A DNA stretch of 64,000 nucleotides from Solibacillus sp. R5-41 (GCF_002736105.1 NZ_CP024123.1:2596001-2660000), one strand, 5' to 3'; numbered from the stretch's first letter, positions 34,918 to 43,695 are shown. Made by a program: numbers and translations. The notes: generated from the sequence alone by a model not told the origin.

Positions 34918-35038
34918 TGCCATACGCACACTATTACCATTAACGTAGCAGACGCATTGTATCAATTCTCCAATAATTATGTGCTATGACCATATTACTT
35001 AATTGTGGCGTAGAAATAGCGTGAACCATTTACTATTA

Positions 35039-35812
35039 TTAATCCTCTGTTTCATCCGGTAATAATACTTGAAGCCCATCTTGTGTCATAACATTGTCTT
35101 TAAAAGGTTTTACGTTATAATATTCGTCTAAATCATGTAAAATCATGTGAAGTTCATCTAAAATTGGATCCCTCTTACTTATCTCCTCGTCAAGAACGCG
35201 TTGTGTAATTTGTTTGGCTTGCGTTAATTCCTCTAAATTTTCTTGACTTGGCTCAATGTTGCCTAATAAGAGCAATATTTCGTTTAAATATTTAATATAA
35301 ATAGTATGAGTGGGAATCTCATTACCTCTAACTGCTCCCATAAAAATAGTATTTTCTGTAATGGCAGCAGCTTTGAGGTGAGCAGCAAATAAATTATAAT
35401 TTGGATCTGAAAAATCATACTCGACACGTTTATTTGTCTCTGTATCTACTCGAGTAAAGGTAATTGGATCCCAATAAGAATATTTAGCGCTGACTTTTAA
35501 TTGTTTATGTTCTTTATCTACTTCACTTGTGATTACAGCATTTGAATCTCCACTATTAGGAGGGGTTTGATTATTCAACTGAGTGGAATCTTCGGCACTC
35601 TCTTGAACATCGTTATTAGCGAACATAGTGTAACCGAAGAAAATTAATCCAATTGTGAAAGTGAATGTAAGTGCATTTTGTAAATAATGAGGTTTGGACA
35701 TTTTCTTTTGTTCAACTTTTTGAATTTTGTTTAATACATTCCTTTTGTTCTCTTCTGTAAATGTAACGTTGATTTTCTTTTCGAAATCCAATTCCTTTAA
35801 TTGTTTATCCAT
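35039..35812 (-). CDS. Anti-sigma factor-like membrane protein, 257 aa
   Basis: The start overlaps the end of the sigma gene by 8 bp. An N-terminal cytoplasmic part of about 45 residues (KELDFEKKINVTFTEENKRN) precedes one membrane helix (about 48-66) and an extracytoplasmic domain rich in polar residues. This fits a single-pass anti-sigma factor that binds the adjacent ECF factor, but no zinc-binding anti-sigma motif is visible. The outer domain differs from the DUF4179 regulator at 5650. Confidence 0.8.
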   Translation of the reverse strand: MDKQLKELDFEKKINVTFTEENKRNVLNKIQKVEQKKMSKPHYLQNALTFTFTIGLIFFGYTMFANNDVQESAEDSTQLNNQTPPNSGDSNAVITSEVDKEHKQLKVSAKYSYWDPITFTRVDTETNKRVEYDFSDPNYNLFAAHLKAAAITENTIFMGAVRGNEIPTHTIYIKYLNEILLLLGNIEPSQENLEELTQAKQITQRVLDEEISKRDPILDELHMILHDLDEYYNVKPFKDNVMTQDGLQVLLPDETED

Positions 35813-36374
35813 GAATGATGCCTCCTACTTCATTAAGTATTGAATCTTTTAACTTTTTCCGGGACCTTAATAGGCGAGATTGTAAGGTGCTTTCCTTTTC
35901 ATTTAAGATGGCGCAAATTTCTTTAATGGATAATTCTTTGTAATAATAAAGGATTACGACTTCTCTATATTTGATAGGTAAATCCATTACTTTTTCAAAT
36001 AGACCTTTATTTAAGGAGTTTTGTAAATATAGCTCCGATAGGTCTTCTTGCTTCGAGGAAACGCTTGATTGCTGTCGAGTTAATCGCTCAATTAAATTGA
36101 AATGACGTAATCGTTCACGTTTTAAATGATTTTTGCATTTATTTGCAGCAATTGAATAAATCCAGCTTTTTAGCGATGAATTCCCTTTAAAAGTATGTAT
36201 ATTTTGATAGATGGACACAAACACTTCTTGGGTTACATCCTCCGTATCCGCTTCATTTTTTAAATACATATAAACAAACTTTTTTATTTCAGTTCCATAT
36301 GTATCCATAATATCCACTATTGCTTCAAGCGGATTTGATTTAATGGCATCTAATTCACTTTGCTTCAATTCCAT
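35805..36374 (-). CDS. ECF RNA polymerase sigma factor, 189 aa
   Basis: Region 2 (YMYLKNEADTEDVTQEVFVS, then IYSIAANKCKNHLKR) and region 4 (VVILYYYKELSIKEICAILN, ESTLQSRLLRSRKKL) are both complete. AAGGAGG lies nine bases before the ATG. It should recruit polymerase to its own and a few other promoters, under control of the overlapping membrane regulator. It is the second sigma/anti-sigma cassette in the window and is not closely related to the first. Confidence 0.92.
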   Translation of the reverse strand: MELKQSELDAIKSNPLEAIVDIMDTYGTEIKKFVYMYLKNEADTEDVTQEVFVSIYQNIHTFKGNSSLKSWIYSIAANKCKNHLKRERLRHFNLIERLTRQQSSVSSKQEDLSELYLQNSLNKGLFEKVMDLPIKYREVVILYYYKELSIKEICAILNEKESTLQSRLLRSRKKLKDSILNEVGGIIHG

Positions 36375-36579
36375 TCAAAAACCCTCCTTACTTTCCGTTT
36401 AAATAATAAGACACTACAAATAGATAAAATATTGCACTTTTTTGGAATTTTTTTATTTTTTATTAACATACTATAAATTCTACTTAGACAATCTATGCAA
36501 TTAATACTGATTATAAAGAAAAATCATTTGAAGTATTTTCACCATTTCCGAATAAAAGTATGTGCTTATTTCGTTATTG

Positions 36580-36717
36580 CTCCACAATCTGGCCCGATTG
36601 TTGAACACAAGTTAAACAACACTCTTGAACTAAACTGCCCCGTTAGTTCAATAAAGAAAAAAAGAGCTGCATATGCAACTCAATAATCTTCAAGTAAAGC
36701 CCCCGTTAGTTGAATAA
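36580..36717. repeat. Boundary repeat, types F and A, both cores
   Basis: F hairpin (CAATCTGGCCCGATTG), core I (TTGAACTAAA, CTGCCCC, GTTAGTTCAA), A hairpin, core II (TTCAAGTAAA, GCCCCC, GTTAGTTGAA). One of the most complete units and a good reference copy. Confidence 0.93.
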
Positions 36718-36726
36718 CACAATCCC

Positions 36727-37155
36727 TTATTTCGCTTCCACAACAAAACTTGTATAAGGCTTTTCATCAATAGTTACATCAATTTTCCATAACCCTAATT
36801 TGTCAAATCCGAATTTCGCTGCATTCTGTTCCATTTCAATATTTTTTTCATGAAGTTTGACAGATTCACCAGTTTCTTTATGTGTAGCCGTCATTTTATA
36901 TTTTTTTCCATTAAGTTCTTCGAGACTATCCAAGAAATAAACTGCATAAAGTCTTCCTTGTTTTGCTGGAAACTCAGGTTCATTGCTTTCTCCATTTACT
37001 TTAATAACACCAAATTTCCCTTCAGTTCCATGCAAAGTTAGATTATCGACATTGAATGTAGGACTTAAATTCCAATCTCCATCATTAGCTTTTTCTTCTG
37101 TACATCCTAAAAGTAATAAAACTAAAACAAGCAACAAAATACTTATTCTCTTCAA
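36727..37155 (-). CDS. Putative lipoprotein, 142 aa
   Basis: Lipobox LLLGC near residue 17, then a compact beta-rich domain (HGTEGKFGVIKVNGE, LWKIDVTIDEKPYTSFVVEA) similar to small immunoglobulin-like domains such as DUF4871. The TTG start given here is 20 bases from GGAGG. An ATT at 37170 has better spacing and would add five residues, so the true start is uncertain. Confidence 0.66.
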   Translation of the reverse strand: MKRISILLLVLVLLLLGCTEEKANDGDWNLSPTFNVDNLTLHGTEGKFGVIKVNGESNEPEFPAKQGRLYAVYFLDSLEELNGKKYKMTATHKETGESVKLHEKNIEMEQNAAKFGFDKLGLWKIDVTIDEKPYTSFVVEAK

Positions 37156-37287
37156 TCGAATAATTGAAATGTCAATTCCTCCTTTGTTTCATCTGTTTAT
37201 TCTTTAAACATATGATAAAAATGCACATAGAAATATTCTTCAATTGAATCTAATCCCCTTTTTGGCGTCCTTCCAAATATACCTGCT

Positions 37288-37301
37288 TATTGAACTAAAC
37301 T
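37288..37301. repeat. Left half of a core I split by the second IS110 element
   Basis: TATTGAACTAAACT is the left arm and first centre bases; the right half resumes at 39057. Confidence 0.85.
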
Positions 37302-37492
37302 CCCTCTATAAACATTGAGATATCAACGGTTTCCATCACTTCGTGATTTAAGAAAAATATTTTTCTCCCCTCTGATAAACAGAGTCTTGAATTTATAGAT
37401 TATATTACCAAATGAAGCGTACGCTTCGCTAAAACTAATGGAAATCATTAGCTTTTTTATCCATTATTTTGATGCACAATGGATCTCTGCGA

Positions 37493-37633
37493 TGCTTATG
37501 ACGACGTACCCTCCCATGTCTCTTAGCGTCAACGCGCTTACATTCCTTCGTTCGGTCTATTCATAAGGCAGAGGCCTGCTAAGCTGCTCCGGGGACTCAT
37601 AGTCTAAGTTTAGTGATATTGCCGGCTTCTCCG
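37493..37633 (-). ncRNA. Putative bridge RNA of IS110 copy 2
   Basis: Equivalent to 27290-27430. The left-target segment (37607-37614) is unchanged, whereas the right-target segment is CTGCTCC on the + strand (37584-37590) in place of CTGCCCC. The DNA right of this insertion also reads CTGCTCC (39057-39063), so guide and target changed together. Boundaries are estimates. Confidence 0.55.
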
Positions 37634-37670
37634 TATCATCCTTTTTGTTATAGCTCTTTGATCGAAATGC

Positions 37671-38948
37671 TTACGCTGCCTCTCCAAGACAGTAGAGATC
37701 TTTCATCATAAGTTGCTCGTTAAAATACACTTTCTTTTTACAAATACCATGTAATATTTTCAGTAATTTACCACAGAGAACTACCATCGATTGCTTACCC
37801 CGTAAGGGATTCTGATTCCTTGTGGTGTAGTATTCGTGAAGTTGTTTGAATGCTAGGTTATGCCGAATCAAAGGAACAATCACTTTGAAAAGGATATGTC
37901 TAAGTCTCTTACGTCCACGTTTTGATATATGCTTTTGGCCCTTATGTTGACCAGAAGAGTTTTCACGTAATGTTAGTCCCGCTAGTTTAATGAGTTGGCG
38001 TGGATTTTCGTAAAGTGAAAAACTCCCTACTTCGGAAAGTAGATCAACAATTGTCGCATCTCCTAAACCTGGTACTGACGCGAGTAGGTCATATTCCATC
38101 GTTGTCTTTGCCAATTCAGTTAATTGGTCATTCACTGCTTCGATTTCAGTTTCTAATAAGCGAAACTGACGTAGGAGTGTGGCGATTTCATGTTTGGCCA
38201 TCTTTTGTCCTTCTGTCAGTCCTATAGAGTTTGAAGCCTTTTCAATGAGTAGCTTAGCTTTTGGTAGTTGTGGAGCTCTCATACCCCCTACCTGACGGTA
38301 GAAAAATACAAGTTCTTCCGCGGTTTTCCCTTGAATGTCCTGTGGCATTGGTGTTCTTTCTAATGCAGTAAGTGCCATTTTTCCGAAAGAAGGAAAGACT
38401 TGAGTGAATTCAGGAAAATATCGATCGAGCCAACGAATGATTCGATTTTTAATACTTGCTAGATCTTCCGTTAACTTTAATCTAAGAGTAGAACCAATCC
38501 TTAGTTCAGCTTCTACTTCTTTTAATATTCGTGGATAGCTAAAGCGTCCATCTTTCAATAACCGTGCGATGACTAATGCATCTTTTTTATCATTCTTAGT
38601 CGGCAAATTATCATCAAGTTCTTTCGAACGTTTGACGTGCATTGGATTCACCATGACAAGTGGGAATCCGTATTGATCTAAGAAATAGGCTAAGTTCATC
38701 CAGTAGTGGCCTGTAGGCTCAATCCCTATTATTACTTCAGTTTTCTTAGCTTCCTTCATCATTTGACGAATCTTTTCATACAAATTTTCGAAACCTTCTT
38801 TCGATTGATGTACCGCAAAAGCTTTTTCTATTACTCGCCCGCGTTCATCAACAAAACATGCGTAATGAATACGCTTAGCAATATCCATGCCGACAACCAG
38901 TGTATTTTCAGTAACTTGATTAATTTTGTTATTCCATTTAGAATGCAT
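37671..38948 (-). CDS. IS110-family transposase, 425 aa
   Basis: The RuvC-like DEDD domain starts at VVGMDIAKRIHYACF; GIEPTGHYW and DKKDALVIARLL carry further acidic residues. The C-terminal transposase_20 domain contains the helix-hairpin-helix-like segment LLASVPGLGDATIVDLLSEVG and the catalytic serine region near LTLRENSSGQHKGQ. Start ATG at 38948 after AAGGAGG. Such enzymes move DNA by RNA-guided recombination. This intact gene could also act for the defective copy 1. Confidence 0.93.
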   Translation of the reverse strand: MHSKWNNKINQVTENTLVVGMDIAKRIHYACFVDERGRVIEKAFAVHQSKEGFENLYEKIRQMMKEAKKTEVIIGIEPTGHYWMNLAYFLDQYGFPLVMVNPMHVKRSKELDDNLPTKNDKKDALVIARLLKDGRFSYPRILKEVEAELRIGSTLRLKLTEDLASIKNRIIRWLDRYFPEFTQVFPSFGKMALTALERTPMPQDIQGKTAEELVFFYRQVGGMRAPQLPKAKLLIEKASNSIGLTEGQKMAKHEIATLLRQFRLLETEIEAVNDQLTELAKTTMEYDLLASVPGLGDATIVDLLSEVGSFSLYENPRQLIKLAGLTLRENSSGQHKGQKHISKRGRKRLRHILFKVIVPLIRHNLAFKQLHEYYTTRNQNPLRGKQSMVVLCGKLLKILHGICKKKVYFNEQLMMKDLYCLGEAA

Positions 38949-39056
38949 AAAGGAGTCCTCCTTGTTTGATGATGGGTCAATGGTCGTTGACACTCATGCA
39001 TCATACTAGAGGGCTCCTTTTCTTTCAAGACCTCGAACATCTTTCAAACAGGAATG

Positions 39057-39125
39057 CTGCTCCTTTAGCTTAACAACAAAAAAGTGCGTAATCCTTCTTA
39101 GATCAACGCCCCCGTTACTTCTATA
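39057..39125. repeat. Boundary repeat, right part of the split unit, degenerate
   Basis: CTGCTCC and TTTAGCTTAA complete the split core I; the inner hairpin is of no listed type, and core II reads ATCAACGCCCCCGTTACTTC. Confidence 0.7.
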
Positions 39126-39132
39126 AGAACAA

Positions 39133-39441
39133 TTATACTTCGTAAATTACGAAAAAAAATAAGTATGTCATTGGAATAAGAATTAAATGTGCAATAAATA
39201 TTGCCAGTGAATACTTATTATTTTTTTGCAATTTCATACTTCTTTTGAAGAAGAAATTCAAAACAATAGCACCAATTATCGTGACTAATATACCGAAAAT
39301 AATAAAAACATTTTCCTGTGATTGTTCAGGAAGTAAAAGACCACCAAACATTAGTAATATAAAAGGTATATAGCTCACAGGATAAACAAGAACATAAGAA
39401 ATAAAATATATAATATATCCAAACCATACTTTCTTTGCCAT
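39133..39441 (-). CDS. Small membrane protein, 102 aa
   Basis: Three to four hydrophobic helices with a basic loop (KRSMKLQKNNK). The ribosome binding site is weak (GAAAG). Family not recognised. 39442-39566 holds no gene. Confidence 0.65.
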   Translation of the reverse strand: MAKKVWFGYIIYFISYVLVYPVSYIPFILLMFGGLLLPEQSQENVFIIFGILVTIIGAIVLNFFFKRSMKLQKNNKYSLAIFIAHLILIPMTYLFFFVIYEV

Positions 39442-39566
39442 TTGTTTTTTCTTTCAAATTTATATTCTATCTAAAAAAATTTCGTTATCGATCGTCTCAC
39501 AAGGAGATTATTTTGTTTTGTGTAATTAGTGGAATAATTATTCAACGTATCCAACTATTATCCTGC

Positions 39567-39650
39567 TTATTGAAGTAACCTGCATCGTTAGTTGAAGTAT
39601 AACCTTCCCAAAGCGTCGTTTGGGAAAATTTCCGAAATGTTTTGCACTGT
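39567..39650. repeat. Boundary repeat, core I plus type D
   Basis: Core I (TTGAAGTAAC, CTGCATC, GTTAGTTGAA), then an exact D hairpin. Core II is lost after TTTGCACTG. Confidence 0.88.
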
Positions 39651-39752
39651 GATGTTAATGTTTCAACTTCTTTATTATTAGAATAACGGTTACCAAACCT
39701 TAGAATCATGCGTGATTCATTAAGAAGTTTGTTAAATTCGGTGCTAATATTA

Positions 39753-40280
39753 TTAACTTATTGAATTAGCTATTTCCATTAAAATTTCTAAGGCATTATC
39801 AGATACCTTTTTATCTAGACTTAGAATATATTGCAATCCATTTTTATCAAATGTCAAAATATTAAAACCTGTTACGGCAGTACTATAAATTGCATCATTA
39901 CCATCATTTAATTTTAATGTTCGATCTATCTTTTCTCCCTCAAACTTTACTTTAAAATCAATTGGTCTTACTTGAATTTGATAATGATTTTCCCCTGTAT
40001 TTTTATTTATATATTTGATTTCGAGGGAGTCATTATCTGACCCCTCCGAATTATTGAACCTTCCAAAATTATGAGTAAATGTAATTGGTGGTATCTGAAG
40101 AGGCAATGCAATTTCTTGTTTAAAATGCTTTTTACTTTTTTCAACTGCCTTATTAACTTCTTCATAACCTATATCTAGAAATTTTTTTTCAAATTGATAA
40201 TTCTTTGCATAAGATGCCGTAGTCATAAAAACAAAGATAAGAACGAATAAGGACAATATAATTCTTATTTTTTTCTTCAT
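39753..40280 (-). CDS. Exported hypothetical protein, 175 aa
   Basis: Clear signal peptide (KKKIRIILSLFVLIFVFM, cleavage after TASYA) and a mature part that looks beta-rich (GENHYQIQVRPIDFKVKFEG). GGAGGATTATTT before ATG. Presumably secreted or wall-associated. The C-terminal helix DNALEILMEIANSIS is a frequent ending of DUF-type exported Bacillales proteins; no function can be given. Confidence 0.68.
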   Translation of the reverse strand: MKKKIRIILSLFVLIFVFMTTASYAKNYQFEKKFLDIGYEEVNKAVEKSKKHFKQEIALPLQIPPITFTHNFGRFNNSEGSDNDSLEIKYINKNTGENHYQIQVRPIDFKVKFEGEKIDRTLKLNDGNDAIYSTAVTGFNILTFDKNGLQYILSLDKKVSDNALEILMEIANSIS

Positions 40281-40349
40281 AAATAATCCTCCTAATGCTT
40301 TTTCTATAACGTAACATTCTACTGTTGTAAATATAATAATATGAATAAA

Positions 40350-40430
40350 AAAGTCCCCAAAGTGTCGTTTGGGAAAATTTTCGAAATGCTTGTTGCACTA
40401 AAGCCCCCGTTAGTTTAAGTGAAACTCTTC
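40350..40430. repeat. Boundary repeat, type D
   Basis: CCCCAAAGTGTCGTTTGGG hairpin, then core II (TTGCACTAAA, GCCCCC, GTTAGTTTAA) followed by the C-like tail GTGAAACTCTTCACATT. After it, 40481-40497 forms GGAGAAC/GTTCTCC around GTT. Confidence 0.88.
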
Positions 40431-40660
40431 ACATTTTCTCGAAAAGCTTAAAACTACTCTAACTGATAAAAAGTTATGAAGGAGAACGTTGTTCTCCCTC
40501 CTCTTCCTCACTACTGAAGCATAGTTGAAGAGTCCTGATTAATTTTTGCTCCACAAAAGGGCCATTTAATGGAATAACAACTTTTAAAATAAATTTATTC
40601 GTTTACGAAGTTCGAATATAACTAACTGTAAAAAATATGAAAATAAATTCTTTTATAATA

Positions 40661-40708
40661 TTGACAATGGAAACAAATTACAATAAAATTTGATTGATTA
40701 ATCAATCA
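40661..40708 (+). promoter_or_regulatory. Promoter and TetR operator
   Basis: A -35 box TTGACA (40661-40666) and a -10 box TAAAAT (40684-40689) are 17 bp apart. A perfect 18-bp palindrome TGATTGATTAATCAATCA (40691-40708) covers the expected transcription start. The regulator encoded 21 bp downstream can bind there and shut off its own operon. Confidence 0.85.
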
Positions 40709-40729
40709 TTTTATGAAAGGAGAATCTAA

Positions 40730-41338
40730 ATGGAACCTGGACTTACTAAAGATGAAAAAAAGAAAAAAAAAAGATCTACTATCCTAAACGCTGCAATTAA
40801 ATTATATAGTGAGAATGGTTTTGCAGAGACAAAAGTTGCCGAAATAGCAAAAGAAGCAGGAGTTAGCTTTGGTACCGTATTTACGTATTTTGATTCAAAA
40901 GAAGCACTTTATGAATCAGCAATTTTGGAACCATTGGAGGAAATCAAACCATATTTTATTGAGATAGAAGAACACTTTAAAGGTGAGCCTCTTGAAGTTG
41001 TGAAAGAAATGATAGATTGCCATGTACAACTCTTTTCAATGAGAAGTGAATACCTACGTCTAATTCAGCAGGTTCTTGCGAGACCCGATCGATTTCCAAA
41101 GCTTTTTAAAGAACTAAACGATTTCGTAAATGCATTTATAGACAGTATTCATCCGGTTATTGAAGCAGGGCAAAGGCTAGGTTACTTTTATGAAGAATCA
41201 CCTTCATTAGTTGCTGAGTCGTACTTATCCATCTTAAATGGAATGCGTTTAACGTTTATTGATGAATATACAAACTTGATGTGGAAGGATATAACGATAC
41301 AAGCCCTGAGATTATTTGGACCTATCTCTAATAAATAA
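40730..41338 (+). CDS. TetR/AcrR-family transcriptional regulator, 202 aa
   Basis: The N-terminal helix-turn-helix (ILNAAIKLYSENGFAETKVA, then AGVSFGTVFTYFDSKEALYE) is typical, and the C-terminal part is the variable ligand-binding domain. AAAGGAG before ATG. It forms an operon with the efflux gene at 41351, and the palindrome in its promoter implies autoregulation released by an unknown ligand, probably a substrate of the pump. Confidence 0.92.
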   Translation: MEPGLTKDEKKKKKRSTILNAAIKLYSENGFAETKVAEIAKEAGVSFGTVFTYFDSKEALYESAILEPLEEIKPYFIEIEEHFKGEPLEVVKEMIDCHVQLFSMRSEYLRLIQQVLARPDRFPKLFKELNDFVNAFIDSIHPVIEAGQRLGYFYEESPSLVAESYLSILNGMRLTFIDEYTNLMWKDITIQALRLFGPISNK

Positions 41339-41350
41339 GGAGGGATTTAT

Positions 41351-42637
41351 ATGAAATTGAGAGATATCCATCCCAACGTCAAACTTCGCCTGGCCATGCA
41401 ATTTCTTGGTAGCATTATTTCCATGGCTGTTATACCTTTTCTGGCAATCTATTTTACTCAGAAAATCGGAGCTACTAAAACGGGTATTATTCTTATAATA
41501 ATTGTGATTAGTGGGATCATTGGAGGGTTTATGGGGGGGCATATCTCAGACAAAATAGGCCGGAGAAAAATAATGATTTATTCTGAACTTGGTATATTGC
41601 TTTCGTATCTGTTTATAGCACTTTGTAATTCTCCTTGGTTTAACCTTCCTTATATTACCGCAGCATTCTTTATCATCAATATGTTTTTTGGAGGAATGTT
41701 TCAGCCTGCAGCACAAGCTATGATTATTGATGTTACTAATTCCGAATCGAGAAAGCTCGTATTTACAATTAGCTACTGGTTGGGGAATTTATCAACTGCT
41801 ATTGGAGGAATCATTGGAGCATTTCTTTTTAAAAACCACTTGTTTGAGTTATTTATTGGGATTTCACTCATCTCTTTGTTATCTGTATTCATGACCGTAT
41901 TCTTCATCACAGAAACCTATACACCGTTACCTTCATCTAAGTCTTCTAATTATAAGAAAAAATTTTCATCAATAGAGATGTTTCAAACCTATTCAACCGT
42001 TTTAAAAGATAAGCTGTTTATGTTTTATATTTTCGGTGCGATCTTGATCTATTCCTTGGAACAGTCTTTAACAAACTATATTGGGATTCGTCTTGAAAAA
42101 GATATACCCCATCATTCAGCTTCATTGTTTGGAATAGATTTCATGCTTGATGGCACAAAGATGCTGGGTATTCTCCGAACGGAGAATACAATTCTTGTAG
42201 TTCTCCTATCAAGTGTTGTATTAATCTTATTTAGAAATTGGAGTGATCGCTGGACTCTAGTTACAGGAATGTTGATCTTTTCTATATGTTTTAGTGCTTT
42301 TGCTTTTACAAACAGCGTGTTGTTTCTTTTTATTGCCATGTTTATTGGAACAATTGGTGAACTGATGTACGTTCCTATTAAACAGGCAATGTTAGGGGAA
42401 CTTGCACCACCAAACGCTCGTAGCACCTATATGGCTTTTAATAGCTTGACTTTCTACGGAGCAATGATTGTATCTTCGTTGTTGATCATCGTTGGAGAGT
42501 GGATTCGCCCCATATATATGGGGGGATTGCTTCTTATTCTAGGGTTAACTGGTACATTTTTGTACTACATAATAACAATAACGCTAGAATCTAAAGTTAG
42601 TGAAAAGAATGAAAGTAAAGTACCTGTTTCTTATTAA
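41351..42637 (+). CDS. MFS transporter (drug efflux type), 428 aa
   Basis: Twelve hydrophobic helices and the MFS motif GGHISDKIGRRK between helices 2 and 3 identify a major facilitator exporter. It follows the TetR gene by 12 bp with AAGGAGG before the ATG. Drug:H+ antiport is the usual role of such pairs. + strand, unlike most cassettes. Confidence 0.9.
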   Translation: MKLRDIHPNVKLRLAMQFLGSIISMAVIPFLAIYFTQKIGATKTGIILIIIVISGIIGGFMGGHISDKIGRRKIMIYSELGILLSYLFIALCNSPWFNLPYITAAFFIINMFFGGMFQPAAQAMIIDVTNSESRKLVFTISYWLGNLSTAIGGIIGAFLFKNHLFELFIGISLISLLSVFMTVFFITETYTPLPSSKSSNYKKKFSSIEMFQTYSTVLKDKLFMFYIFGAILIYSLEQSLTNYIGIRLEKDIPHHSASLFGIDFMLDGTKMLGILRTENTILVVLLSSVVLILFRNWSDRWTLVTGMLIFSICFSAFAFTNSVLFLFIAMFIGTIGELMYVPIKQAMLGELAPPNARSTYMAFNSLTFYGAMIVSSLLIIVGEWIRPIYMGGLLLILGLTGTFLYYIITITLESKVSEKNESKVPVSY

Positions 42638-42680
42638 AGGGTTGCTTTTCCACTAATGTATGAAAAGAAACTAACTAGAA

Positions 42681-42710
42681 AACGATTTTCCGCAATCGGG
42701 CGCAATTACT
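42681..42710. repeat. Type G hairpin remnant
   Basis: CCGCAATCGGGCGCAATTACTG is an inverted-orientation G segment, opposite to the other G hairpins. This suits a + strand cassette that was inserted or inverted together with its end. Confidence 0.5.
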
Positions 42711-42721
42711 GAGCAAGAAGT

Positions 42722-42767
42722 AAAAGGGTGATACATATTATATATGATTAATATGTATCACCCTTTA
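42722..42767 (+). terminator. Terminator of the TetR-MFS operon
   Basis: AAAAGGGTGATACATAT pairs with ATATGTATCACCCTTT; TATTTTTA follows. Confidence 0.85.
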
Positions 42768-42944
42768 TTTTTATGATTTGTTACAATTTAGGTCTTGATA
42801 ATTTCAAAATGGTGCAACTTTCTTTCAAAGTTCAAAACTACCTAAAATCCTTTTTCTTGGTCATCATATTCACCCCTTTGTGTTTTTTCTTAAAACTTCC
42901 TTGTATTAACTCTTCGACGTCATTCAAATATACAGGCTTCTCTT

Positions 42945-43031
42945 CTTCAACTAACCTGCCCCGTTAGTTCAAAAAGAAAATCTACTCTAAAGGCAGCCTT
43001 ATTCTGCTAAAGCACCCGTTAGTTGAGTAAC
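42945..43031. repeat. Boundary repeat, type B, both cores
   Basis: Core I (TTCAACTAAC, CTGCCCC, GTTAGTTCAA), B hairpin variant (CTACTCTAAAGGCAGCC), core II with centre GCACCC. Ten bases later the next stop codon begins. 42770-42944 has no gene. Confidence 0.9.
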
Positions 43032-43040
43032 ATTTCTTAT

Positions 43041-43532
43041 TTAAGTATTTTGCTTAATCGCTTCTTCTACGTAAGTAAGAAGATTACTGTATGGGGAGTT
43101 CCCTTTCAAAAATTGCGATACCACATTCAAAGGTAATATCACCATATCCCTCTTTTTAGAATAAAGAACACTCTGTGTTTTGCTATTACTAAACTCTCCA
43201 TCAAGACTGGGAGAGTAATTACGTACAGAATCAGACTCATACCAGTAAAAGTCTTGATTAATATAATTTTTGATAACCTCACCAATATACGCACCTATTC
43301 GAACCACAAAATTATCAAAATGCTTATTTAACAGTTCAGTACCAAAATCCGTATTTATTAATCTTTTTGCATACATATCAATGTAACGAATACTCTCGAT
43401 AGTGAAGTCTAAATTTCTTTTAGTTAGGTTCTCTTTATCCCAGGAATCATCTGATACATCCCGATACATTAATTTTGCAATGCCTTTTAAATCATCTTTT
43501 TTTAATTTTGCTATATTTAAAAAACTAAACAT
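43041..43532 (-). CDS. Hypothetical protein, 163 aa
   Basis: Soluble, helical, with a conserved-looking core (IRYIDMYAKRLINTDFGTEL, FVVRIGAYIGEVIKNYI). ATG at 43532 is 12 bases from AAAGGAG; an in-frame TTG at 43556 is the alternative. The middle segment recalls DUF3806-like or immunity-type proteins, but I cannot assign it. Confidence 0.62.
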   Translation of the reverse strand: MFSFLNIAKLKKDDLKGIAKLMYRDVSDDSWDKENLTKRNLDFTIESIRYIDMYAKRLINTDFGTELLNKHFDNFVVRIGAYIGEVIKNYINQDFYWYESDSVRNYSPSLDGEFSNSKTQSVLYSKKRDMVILPLNVVSQFLKGNSPYSNLLTYVEEAIKQNT

Positions 43533-43590
43533 AAGATGGGATTTCTCCTTTATCAATTGTCTACGAGTAAAGCTATGATAATTATATCTC

Positions 43591-43690
43591 TTATTCCGCT
43601 AACCTGCCCCGTTAGTTGAATAAGAAAAAAGAGCCGCTTAATCGCTCAACGGACTTTCACTAAAGCCCCCGTTAGTTGAATAAGAACAGA
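43591..43690. repeat. Boundary repeat, type A variant, both cores
   Basis: Core I (TTCCGCTAAC, CTGCCCC, GTTAGTTGAA), inner hairpin GAGCCGCTTAATCGCTC, core II (TTTCACTAAA, GCCCCC, GTTAGTTGAA). Confidence 0.9.
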
Positions 43691-43695
43691 GACGC

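Larger units (their letters stand above)
37302..39058 (-). mobile_element. IS110-family insertion sequence, copy 2 (intact)
   Basis: Same ends as copy 1, one base longer because copy 1 has a deletion. CT is present at both junctions (37300-37301 and 39057-39058). It too lies between the arms of core I, in the same orientation and at the same base as copy 1. The two copies differ at scattered positions, so they are not an assembly duplication. Confidence 0.9.
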
